From positions 28,478-92,477 of the forward strand of contig NCHA01000011.1 of NCBI GenBank assembly GCA_002257025.1: DNA of 64,000 bases, in the 5' to 3' direction. The notes beneath the pieces were generated by a model, which was not told the origin of the DNA, made no database searches, and saw only the letters and a program-made list of their open reading frames with translations. The position numbers were made by a program, and so were the translations under genes. The stretch comes from Sphingobacteriales bacterium 16-39-50 (GTDB lineage Bacteria; Bacteroidota; Bacteroidia; Sphingobacteriales; Sphingobacteriaceae). This document shows, piece after piece, positions 39,901-47,800 of this stretch (position 1 is the first letter of the stretch; every line of letters starts with the position of its first letter).

Positions 39901-40400
39901 CTAAAGCATCCCTGGAATATTTCAAATTAAGGGGACCGGCTCTGCAACAGGAATTAAGTCATAAGGCTGCGGGACTGATGAGCAGATTAAATTCCATCAG
40001 TCTACAGTTAAAAGTGTCGATTTCAATTGTTGGTTTTGGATCCATGTGGAAAATCCGATTCGATGAAGAAATCCCCTATAGCGAACTGCTCTTTACACTG
40101 ATGCGGGACAAGGGTATACATATATGGGATGGATTTCCTTGTTTTGTTACCGAAAGCCATACCGGAGCTGAGCTTGATTCCATTATTGAAGCCTTTGATG
40201 ATAGTTTGAAACAGCTGATTTCTGCCGGTTTTCTGGAATCGAAAAAGAATTATTCTCCCGATATTAGGATAGAAAAACCGGAAAATGAACCTCCGGTACC
40301 GGGTGCAAGATTAGGAAGAGACCGGGAGGGAAATCCTGCATGGTTTATCGCAGATCCCGAAAATCCAGGCAAATATTTACAAGTAAAACACAAAGAATAA
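33903..40400 (+). CDS. Hybrid NRPS-PKS, A-PCP-KS-AT-ACP-aminotransferase
   Basis: A 2165-aa megasynthase. An adenylation domain (~25-520) has A3 YTSGSTGRPKG and A8 ending KIRGFRIEPGEIE. The specificity residues, read by eye, give DVWHLSLID plus Lys, the classical serine code. A PCP follows (Ser near 570, GGNSLLAL). The KS (~625-1045) has active Cys in YSACSTS and His in ETHGTA and SNMGHL. The AT (~1145-1440) has GHSIGEF and HAFH, indicating malonyl-CoA. The ACP Ser is near 1556 (GLDSLLL). A class III PLP aminotransferase covers ~1694-2130 (FDEVITGFR, Lys in YGKVIGGGLP). There is no KR or DH. The aminotransferase should turn the beta-keto intermediate into a beta-amine, as in mycosubtilin/iturin synthases. 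The N-terminus keeps a C-A linker-like stretch but no C domain, so this is the starter module. Confidence 0.95.
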   Translation: MLKPEEREKVLLSFNDTGVDYPGPKNYCELFNLAVLANSKRTAVVFGDESLTYSELNIRTIQIANLLISKEVKKDDLIGICLDRSIEMICGIIGIMKAGASYLPIDPEYPAERINFMLEDSEIKIILTDQNTSKNPKIFNKPGLELIILDSEQGLQESPTTDPEVEIAPDDLAYVIYTSGSTGRPKGVMNEHRGLVNRLNWTQSFFNLSHDDVVLQKTTFCFDVSVWELLWPLMVGAKLVLAKPGGQKDSQYLEELIDKQEITTIHFVPSMLEIFLLGVREGSCKSLRRVLCSGEELFPHQLSLFGEKLGHARLFNLYGPTEAAIDVTCWAAPLDAKKVYIGKPVANTSIYILNKNQDPCAIGEEGELYIGGVQVARGYLNRPELNASRFLKNPFATNEHTRLYRSGDLARWLEDGTIEYLGRADEQVKIRGFRIEPGEIENVILEFEDIRQCLVHVRGNNNSEKKLIAYLVGSEGKYDKEKLQEHLRSKLPEYMVPVLFIDIPELPLNSNGKVDRKALPLPGMERPDLQVLYKAPFSETEKLLAKLWASVLSLDKVGVNDNFFELGGNSLLALRFVAMLKQQHQLNLPVTRLYQDPYISKVALYLDGKTNTQKSERNRNLPSGTDIAVIGMSGRFPGASSIDELWDVLQSGKETTSFFSDEELDPTIPPELRKNPDYVKARGVLEQAEYFDSRFFGMNSRMAELMDPQQRIFLEIAWEVLESTGHLPERYDGRVGVFAGSGTNTYYLNNVHTRPDLIAAAGAFQVSTLNEKDYIAMRTAFELDLKGPAVSVYSACSTSLLAIAQAVESLRKGQCDVALAGGSSLTAPIRSGHLYEEGAILSKDGHCRPFDANASGTVFSDGAGVVLLKNRADAERDGDTIYAIIKGVGLNNDGAMKASFTAPNAGGQADTISMAIADAGIDPATISYVETHGTATPLGDPIEIEGLKMAFGSQKEKQFCALGSIKSNMGHLTQAAGVAGFIKTTLALHKKQLPPSIFFEQPNPDIDFENSPFYVNAQLRNWESIKKRRAGVSSFGVGGTNVHVILEEAEQTKQKTEASSKAQLINWSANSEESLNQYASKLLDYLKRNPERKLSDIAWTLQSTRRDFALRRFIIADDAADLVQKLSEDLNKVSDSKVLKESATELAFIFPGQGSQYLNMGAGLYNQEKIFRDAVDECANLLLPWLKEDIRNILYADPAEGEKIHNTRYTQPALFVTEYAMAKLWISWGIRPAALCGHSIGEFAAAHLAGIFSLEDALKLVSERARLASELEGGSMLAVKALPEELERQLRGNLSIAAYNSPDLSVVSGPSDQIQIFSAELQTKSIPNRLIKTSHAFHSSMMDGMMENYSKVVHSVSLNPPRIPLVSSVTGKWMSEAEACSTSYWINQIRLPVRFTNAISTLWEESTRLLLEVGPGNAATTFAKQQSKGTSLNAIAGFEDKGDSEFVSVLRSLGKLWQNGIIPEWGKLYEGYPQIINLPNYAFDRKRCWVEPGQTHYSSVQNDTLPENTENSQAENLILSRKDVLIQKISRILENASGIEMKGVDPNLNFIEIGLDSLLLTQVAITLKREFSLPISFRQLNEDLNTLNLLADHLDSGLPADAFQITSIAETGPEAEINRQITELNSKLNLIRFGKLSPAGLSPEEEKEIKKPFGASPRIEKQSLELNPVQSSFLNNLIERYNRKTRGSKEYTQKHRAYMADPRVVSGFRPLTKEIIYPIVVKKSKGSRIWDLDNNEYIDALNGFGSNMLGFQPDSVLNAIKAQMDKGYEIGPQHELAGDVCKLICEFTNSDRAALCSTGSEAVLGTMRIARTVSGKSLIVAFSGSYHGVFDEVIVRGTKTFRSIPAAAGIMPEAVQNMLILDYGTEESLKIIQERAHELAAVLVEPVQSRRPDFHPIDFLKKVREITERSGTVLIFDEVITGFRMHPGGAQALFGIKPDISSYGKVIGGGLPIGAIAGKKQFMDALDGGSWQYGDQSVPEAGVTYFAGTFVRHPLALAAAKASLEYFKLRGPALQQELSHKAAGLMSRLNSISLQLKVSISIVGFGSMWKIRFDEEIPYSELLFTLMRDKGIHIWDGFPCFVTESHTGAELDSIIEAFDDSLKQLISAGFLESKKNYSPDIRIEKPENEPPVPGARLGRDREGNPAWFIADPENPGKYLQVKHKE

Positions 40401-40404
40401 TATA

Positions 40405-43400
40405 ATGCAAGAATCGGACTACAACTTCCAACCTGTTGAATTTGATCCTTTTGCGGGTCCTGAAATCGAGAATGTTGTTCCGGCTACCGAACCTCAGGCC
40501 GAAATTTGGGCTTCTTGCCTGATTGGAGGTGAAGAGGCAAACCGTTCATATAATGAGTCGGTTTCCCTGATCCTTCAGGGTGAATTGAATTATCCATCAC
40601 TTGAAAAATCACTACATGCTCTTTTTAAAAGGCATGATGCCCTGCGATCAGGTTTCAGTGCTGATGGTAAACAATTATGCATTTTTTCAGAAGGCAAGCT
40701 TCAATATAATTATCAGGACATCAGCGGCACTGATCCTGATCGTCAAAAAGATTTAATTGATCAGTTTCTGGTTGAAGATGCCAGGACATCTTTCAACCTG
40801 CTAACAGGCCCCTTATTCAGGGTTAATCTCTTCAAACTTGCAGAGGAAAGCCATCATCTGACTCTTTCAAGTCATCATATCATCTGTGATGGCTGGTCAA
40901 TCAGTATCATCATGCAGGATTTAGGAAAATTATATTCTGCCGGTATAAAATCTGAAATTGCTCAATTACCTGCGGCTCCCACCTTTGCCGATTACGCGGT
41001 AAAACAAAGGGCATTCCAGCAAAGTGCAGACTATAAGTCAATCGAATCCTTCTGGATGAAGCAGTTCATGGATGATGTACCCGAACTGGATCTACCAACC
41101 GATTTTCCACGCCCCGAATTCAGAACCTACAAAAGCCATCGTGATGATTTTGAATTAAAGTCTGACCTTGTCAATGCGATAAAAAAAATGGGGGCGAAAG
41201 CCGGGTGTAGTTTTGTAAGCAGTATGCTGGTGGCTTTTGAAGTGTTCCTCCATCGCATATCCGGTCAAAGTGATATCATTCTGGGTGTCCCATCTGCTGG
41301 ACAGTCGGAAGAAGGTTATAATGGGCTGGTTGGACATTGCGTCAATATGCTCCCTCTTAAAAGTCATCATAATGGCGATTTTACTTTCCTGGAGTTCCTG
41401 AAAATCAGAAAACCAGCAATATTCGACGCTTATGAAAATCAGCAATATACCTTCGGAAGCCTTCTAAAAAAGCTAAATATTAGCAGGGATGCATCACGTG
41501 TTCCTCTTATCCCGATCGTATTTAATATTGATATCGGGCTGAATGAGGGTGTAAAATTTGAAGGGATAAAGCATGAACTCCTCATTAACAAAAGGGAATA
41601 TGAGAACTTTGAAATATTCTTAAATGCAAGTGGTTCAGGCGATTCCCTGATTCTTGAATGGTCATATAATACCCAACTATTCAGGGCTGAAACCATCAGG
41701 GGAATGATGGAAGATTTTACTGAGTTACTACATCAGGTGACTGAAAATCCTGAAATAAAAATCCGGGATATCAATATCAGTGGATCGGGGGACGTTTTTG
41801 AATGGAATAACACTCATGCAATTTACCCTAAAGACAGCTCCCTGCACGAACTGATCAGCCAGAAAGCCAGAGAGTATCCGCAAAAAAATGCGCTTAGTTT
41901 CAGGAATAAGAATATCTCCTACGAGGATTTGAATGAAAGTGCGAACCGTCTGGCTAATCTCCTGATCAAAGGGGGAATACAGAAAGGTGACAGAATTGCT
42001 CTGGCGCTCGACAGGTCTGAAGACATGATTATCGCTCTCCTTGGTATCATGAAATCAGGTGCAGCCTATGTACCACTTGATCCCGCCTATCCGAAAAAAC
42101 AAATTGAATATATGCTGAAGGATTCTTCAGCAAAGATATTACTGACTTCAAATGCTTATCAAAATAAATTTTCTTCTGAGAGTAAAGAAATTATCCTTGA
42201 TGATGTTCAGAATGAGCTAGAGGAATGTTCTAAAGAGGCCCCGAATGTTGCTGTAAATGGTTCTGACCTTGCCTATGTAATTTACACATCCGGCTCATCA
42301 GGCAAACCAAAAGGAACCCAAATCGAACATCATAGTTTGCTGAATTTCCTGTTCAGCATGCAAAAAGTGCCTGGTATCAGCCCGGAGGACCGCCTTTTGG
42401 CAGTCACTACAATTTCATTTGATATTGCCGGGCTCGAACTTTATCTGCCACTCATCAGCGGTGCCGAATTAGTTCTGGCTGACTCAGAATCAGTGAAGGA
42501 TGGCCGTCTTCTGCTGGATCTAATCAGGAATGAAAAGATCAGCATCATGCAGGCAACCCCTTCCTCCTGGAGAATGATACTAGATGCCGGGTGGGATGAA
42601 GCAATCAATATCAAAGTACTTTGTGGAGGTGAAGCCTTATCCCGGGACCTTGCCGGAAGCCTGAAGGAAAGGTGCAGCTCCCTTTGGAATATGTATGGCC
42701 CGACAGAAACCACTATCTGGTCAACCCTTAAACAGATCAGCAATTTTGATCAGGCGATAACAATCGGCAGACCGATAGCCAATACTCAGGTATACCTGCT
42801 CGACCAGTACCTTAAACCGGTTAGGAAGGGAGGAACAGGCGAGATCTATATTGCCGGAGATGGACTGGCCAGAGCTTATCTAAATAATCCGGACCTGACA
42901 GCGGCAGTTTTTATTAAAGATCCCTTTTCAGATCAGGCCGATAAAAAAATGTACCGTACCGGTGATCTTGGTATATACACCGCCGAAGGTGATATCCAAT
43001 GTCTCGGCAGAATAGATAATCAGGTTAAAATCAGGGGGCATCGTATTGAACTTGGGGCAATAGAAGAATCACTGCTAATGCAGAATTCGATAAAGGAAGC
43101 TGTTGTAATTGCGAGGGAGGACATTCCGGGTGATAAAAAACTGGTAGCCTATATTGTCCCAGAACATACTGAAAGGAACAGTAAATCGCCATCATGGCAG
43201 GAAAGATGGGAAGATCTTTATAAACGGGGAATTCAGTCTGAAAGTGAGCTAAGTATTGCTGAGCAGCAACTTGACATTGCGGTTGCACAGGAAATTAGTG
43301 GACGGACTGACATCCGGGAGGAGGTTGAAGAATGGCTAAAGCAATCTGTAGACCGTATCAAAGCAATAAATGCTAAAACAGTTATGGAACTGGGTTGCGG

Positions 43401-44811
43401 TGCCGGACAGCTCGTATTCGAACTTGCTCCCTTTACTGAAAATTTCATCGCTACTGATTACGCAGAAACCGCTATAGAGAAAGTAAAGGAAAAACTTAGC
43501 GCCGAACCTGAAAAATGGAAAAATGTGAGCGCGATAACAGCACCGGCTGATGATTTCTCATTCGTTAAAGAAGGCTCTCTGGATCTTGTGATCATTAATG
43601 GTGTTGTTCAATATTTTCCTGATGCCTCTTATCTGCTGAAGGTAATTGAACAGGCGTCAAAAGCAATAAAAAATGGGGGATGCATATACATCGGCGATAT
43701 GCAGGGCAAAAGTACTTTGCCAATGTATCATGCTTATGATCAGTTAAACAGAACCGATGAAAACCTGAGAATTTCTGAATTCAAAAAGATATGTGATCGC
43801 CGGGTGAAGCTTGAAGATGAATTGGTTGCTGATCCGGGATTTTTCTATAAACTGCCTGAGCTTATTCCTGCAATCAGTGGAGTGAATGTACAGTTAAGGG
43901 AAGGACAACATATCAACGAAACTACCAAATACCATTATGATATATGGCTTTATGTCAATGCCGGGTCAGCAAGTATAAAAGCTGATATTCAGATCAAATG
44001 GGAAGCTGGAAATAGTATAGACTGGATAAAAAATGAGTTAAAGAAATTCCCGGGGAAGGTTGTCAAGCTTAATAAAGTGTTCAATATAAGAACGATAGAT
44101 GACTATTCCCTTCAGCAAATTCTTATTAACATTGCTGATGATGCATCGGTAAAAGATGCCAAAAATTTATTGGCTTCAGCTCCTGAAGGCCTGAATCCGC
44201 ATCCTTTTTGGAATCTTGGATCCGAACTTGGATATATCAGTCATGTACGCTGGACAAATGATGGTGCAGATGGCTGCTTTGACGTGATATTCATTCCATC
44301 TGAAATGTCTGACAGGATTCCGGAAGCAGGGGAGATTCTAAGTCCGCTTAAGGATTCAGCATTTGATTATGCCAGAGACCCCTATTCAGGTGAACTAACT
44401 GCCTCAGCAGATCAGCTGATGGAATGGAAAGAAGGTCTGAAAGAATTACTGCCTGCTCAAATGATACCAGCTGAATTTGTGCTGCTAAAAAAATTACCAT
44501 TACTTCCCAATGGCAAGACCAATAGAAAAGCATTACCCAAACCTGAGGAGAAGCTTGAAAATAATCAGCAAAAATCTATGCCCCGCACAGCTACAGAAAA
44601 ATTGGTAGCAAGAATATGGGCTGAAACATTAGGATTAGAGTCTGTTGGATTAGGAGATGACTTCTTTGAACTCGGAGGGCATTCTCTCATAGCCGTGCAG
44701 GTTATGATCAGAATGGAGAAGGAAACTGGTTTAAGATTGCCTTTGACAAGTTTGTTTAAATTTACTACTTTAGAAGAGTTTGCCCACCTGTTCTCAGGGG
44801 CTCCTTTATGA
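40405..44811 (+). CDS. NRPS module C-A(N-methyltransferase)-PCP
   Basis: This 1468-aa module has a condensation domain at ~15-450 with an intact HHIICDG (~157). The adenylation domain (~470-1380) is interrupted after A8 (GRIDNQVKIRGHRIELG) by a class I methyltransferase at ~930-1210 (VMELGCGAGQ, VIINGVVQYFPD). The A10 core LPNGKTNRKALP follows near 1367, and the PCP Ser is near 1427 (GGHSLIAV). The specificity residues read DILQLGMIW plus Lys, close to the known glycine code DILQLGLIWK. The methyltransferase position is typical of N-methylation, so N-methylglycine (sarcosine) is predicted. It starts four bases after the first megasynthase stop and overlaps the next by four bases, fixing the biosynthetic order. 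Confidence 0.93.
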   Translation: MQESDYNFQPVEFDPFAGPEIENVVPATEPQAEIWASCLIGGEEANRSYNESVSLILQGELNYPSLEKSLHALFKRHDALRSGFSADGKQLCIFSEGKLQYNYQDISGTDPDRQKDLIDQFLVEDARTSFNLLTGPLFRVNLFKLAEESHHLTLSSHHIICDGWSISIIMQDLGKLYSAGIKSEIAQLPAAPTFADYAVKQRAFQQSADYKSIESFWMKQFMDDVPELDLPTDFPRPEFRTYKSHRDDFELKSDLVNAIKKMGAKAGCSFVSSMLVAFEVFLHRISGQSDIILGVPSAGQSEEGYNGLVGHCVNMLPLKSHHNGDFTFLEFLKIRKPAIFDAYENQQYTFGSLLKKLNISRDASRVPLIPIVFNIDIGLNEGVKFEGIKHELLINKREYENFEIFLNASGSGDSLILEWSYNTQLFRAETIRGMMEDFTELLHQVTENPEIKIRDINISGSGDVFEWNNTHAIYPKDSSLHELISQKAREYPQKNALSFRNKNISYEDLNESANRLANLLIKGGIQKGDRIALALDRSEDMIIALLGIMKSGAAYVPLDPAYPKKQIEYMLKDSSAKILLTSNAYQNKFSSESKEIILDDVQNELEECSKEAPNVAVNGSDLAYVIYTSGSSGKPKGTQIEHHSLLNFLFSMQKVPGISPEDRLLAVTTISFDIAGLELYLPLISGAELVLADSESVKDGRLLLDLIRNEKISIMQATPSSWRMILDAGWDEAINIKVLCGGEALSRDLAGSLKERCSSLWNMYGPTETTIWSTLKQISNFDQAITIGRPIANTQVYLLDQYLKPVRKGGTGEIYIAGDGLARAYLNNPDLTAAVFIKDPFSDQADKKMYRTGDLGIYTAEGDIQCLGRIDNQVKIRGHRIELGAIEESLLMQNSIKEAVVIAREDIPGDKKLVAYIVPEHTERNSKSPSWQERWEDLYKRGIQSESELSIAEQQLDIAVAQEISGRTDIREEVEEWLKQSVDRIKAINAKTVMELGCGAGQLVFELAPFTENFIATDYAETAIEKVKEKLSAEPEKWKNVSAITAPADDFSFVKEGSLDLVIINGVVQYFPDASYLLKVIEQASKAIKNGGCIYIGDMQGKSTLPMYHAYDQLNRTDENLRISEFKKICDRRVKLEDELVADPGFFYKLPELIPAISGVNVQLREGQHINETTKYHYDIWLYVNAGSASIKADIQIKWEAGNSIDWIKNELKKFPGKVVKLNKVFNIRTIDDYSLQQILINIADDASVKDAKNLLASAPEGLNPHPFWNLGSELGYISHVRWTNDGADGCFDVIFIPSEMSDRIPEAGEILSPLKDSAFDYARDPYSGELTASADQLMEWKEGLKELLPAQMIPAEFVLLKKLPLLPNGKTNRKALPKPEEKLENNQQKSMPRTATEKLVARIWAETLGLESVGLGDDFFELGGHSLIAVQVMIRMEKETGLRLPLTSLFKFTTLEEFAHLFSGAPL

Positions 44812-47800
44812 ATAAAACTGAAAGAAACGAGCTTCAGCTAAACCCGGAAAGGGTCTTTGTTCCTGCTACAGAATCTCAGATAGAGATCTTGATATCCTGC
44901 ATTTTAGGTGGAGATGAAGCAAGCAGGGCATACAATCTTTCTGTTACTCTTAATATTTCAGGACCTCTTAACCGCATTTTTCTTGAACAGAGTCTGCAGG
45001 AATTAATTGACCGGCATGAATCACTGAGATCGGTCTTTACCAGTGATGCCTCTCAGATATGTATCTCTTCCAAACAATTACTGGATCTCCAATTTGAGGA
45101 CCTGAGTCATAAGGACAATGATCAGAATAAAATTTTTATTGCTGATTTTATAAAATCTGAGGTCAATACAGTCTTCGATTTACAAAATGGTCCATTGTAT
45201 AAATTATCCTTATTCAAGCTTGAGAATAATAATCATGCGCTAATCTTTACCGCCCACCATATCATATGTGATGGATGGTCAATGGGAATCTTTCTCGATG
45301 AACTTGGTAAATTATACACGGCCCGTATCAAAAATGAACCTTCTGAATTGCCAGAAGCAAATTCCTTTACCCAATATGCTTTAGATCAAAAGAAGTTTTC
45401 TCAAAGCAATGATTACAAGCAAATTGAACAATTCTGGCAAGATCAGTTCAAAGATAGTGTACCTGTACTCGACTTGCCAACTGATTTTCCCCGGCCGGCA
45501 ATCAGAACCAATAAAAGTAATCGTTTAGATACTATTCTGGATAAGTATCTGTTCAGTGATATTAAAACCTTCAGTAATAAACAGGGTTCAAGCCTTGCAA
45601 TTACCCTTCGGACAGTATTTGAAATTTTACTCTATAAACTGAGTGGTCAGGATGATATTGTTCTGGGACTCCCTTCGGCGGGCCAGGCTATTACAGATAA
45701 TTACCACCTGATGGGTCATTGTATCAACCTGCTTCCGATCAGATGCAGGCTTAAGGATGAAATGACTTTCGCAGAATATCTAAAAGAAAGAAAATTCGCA
45801 ACGCTCGATGCATATGATCATCAGCAGTTCACGTTTGGGAGCCTACTGAAGAACCTGAATATCCCTCGTGATCCTTCCAGACCACCTTTGGTTTCAGTAA
45901 TATTCAGTCTTGACCAGGGTTTGGGAGGTATGATCAATTTTGAGGGATTAACAACTAAAGTAATATCCAATAAAAGAGATTATGAAAACTTTGAGCTGTT
46001 TATTAATGCAACAATTGAAGATAACGACTTCAAATTAGAATGGACCTATAACACCCAGTTGTTCAAACCCGGAACCATCAGACAAATGATGGAGCAATTT
46101 GAGTCTCTTCTGAATAACCTTGTTAAAGATCCTCAGACAAAATTAAAAGATATACTTGTCAGCGACCAAACCGAGCTTCTGAAAAAAATTGCCAGATGGA
46201 ATGATACGCGATTCAGCTATCCTGAAGACAAACCAATCTATAAATTTGTTTCAGAAAATGCAGTGCAGCATCCTGATAAAATTGCTGTTAAGTACAATGA
46301 CAGGTGCACCAGCTATAGAGAGCTGAATGAGAAAACCAATCAGCTTGCTCACTATTTGATTGAAAATCAGATATTTAAAGGAGACACAATCGCACTGGCA
46401 GTCGACCGTTCTGCTGAACTCCTGATTTGTTTGTTGGCTATTATGAAAACAGGTGCAGCATATGTTCCGGTTGATCCTGATTATCCTCTCAAGCGGATAG
46501 AGTACATGCTCCAAGATTCAGCAGCCAAAGTTTTAATCAGTTCTCATAAATATAAAAATCAATTTACCAGACAAGGGACAAAAGAAATCGTACTTGAAGA
46601 AATTTTTCCGGAACTGATCAATTATCCTACTACTGAACCTCTGATAGAAGTTAAGGGAACTGACCTTGCCTATGTGATCTACACATCCGGATCAACCGGA
46701 AAGCCTAAAGGAATAGCCATTGAACACCATAGCCTCTGCAACTTTTTATGCAGCATGCAGAAGGAGCCAGGTATTTCTGCTCAGGATAAGTTACTTGCGG
46801 TGACTACTATTTCCTTTGATATCTCCGGACTTGAATTATATCTCCCGCTGATCAGCGGTGCGGAACTCCTGATCACGGACGCTGATATAGCCAAAGATGC
46901 ACGAGAGCTACTTGACCTGATAAGAACCGAAAAAGTAAGTATCATGCAGGCTACACCGTCAACCTGGCGGATGATGGTAGAGAGTAATTGGAACGAACGG
47001 CTTGAACTCAAAGTGCTTTGTGGAGGAGAAGCACTAAGTAAAGACCTGGCAGAAGCATTATTGAGCAGATGTACCTCAGTATGGAATATGTACGGGCCAA
47101 CAGAGACGACTATATGGTCGGCAGTAAAACAGATTAAAGCTACCGATGCGTTAATTAGTATCGGACATCCAATTGCAAATACTCAGATCTATATACTCGA
47201 CCAGCACCTGAGACCGGTACCTGCCGGACGCACAGGAGAAATATATATCGGAGGCGCCGGACTTGCAAGAGCATATCTTAATAAACCTGAACTTACGGCA
47301 AAAAGTTTTATTCAGAATCCAATATCACCCGAGATATCCGACAGAATTTATCGCAGTGGCGATCTGGGTAAATTTCTGGATAACGGAGAAATCCAGTGTT
47401 TTGGGCGGATCGATAATCAGGTCAAAATAAGGGGGTATCGCATTGAATTAGGTGCTATCGAGGAAGCATTGAATGAACAGGACAGGGTTAAGGAATCTTT
47501 GGTGATTGCCAGAGAGGATCGCCCCGGAGATCAAAGGCTGGTGGCTTATGTTATTCCTGAAACAGAGGATAGCATCCCGAATTCCGCTCAGATAGCATCC
47601 TGGAAACAGGGTATTAAAGAGTTATTACCTCCTTATATGATCCCCGGCGATTTTGTTATTCTAAGTAAATTCCCATTGCTTCCCAACGGAAAGATAGATA
47701 GAAAAGAACTACCCAAGCCTAATGAGAGTCTCCTGGAGAACAAAAATCAGGCACTACCAAAAACTGAGACAGAGAAGCTGATTGCTGAGGTTTGGAAAGC

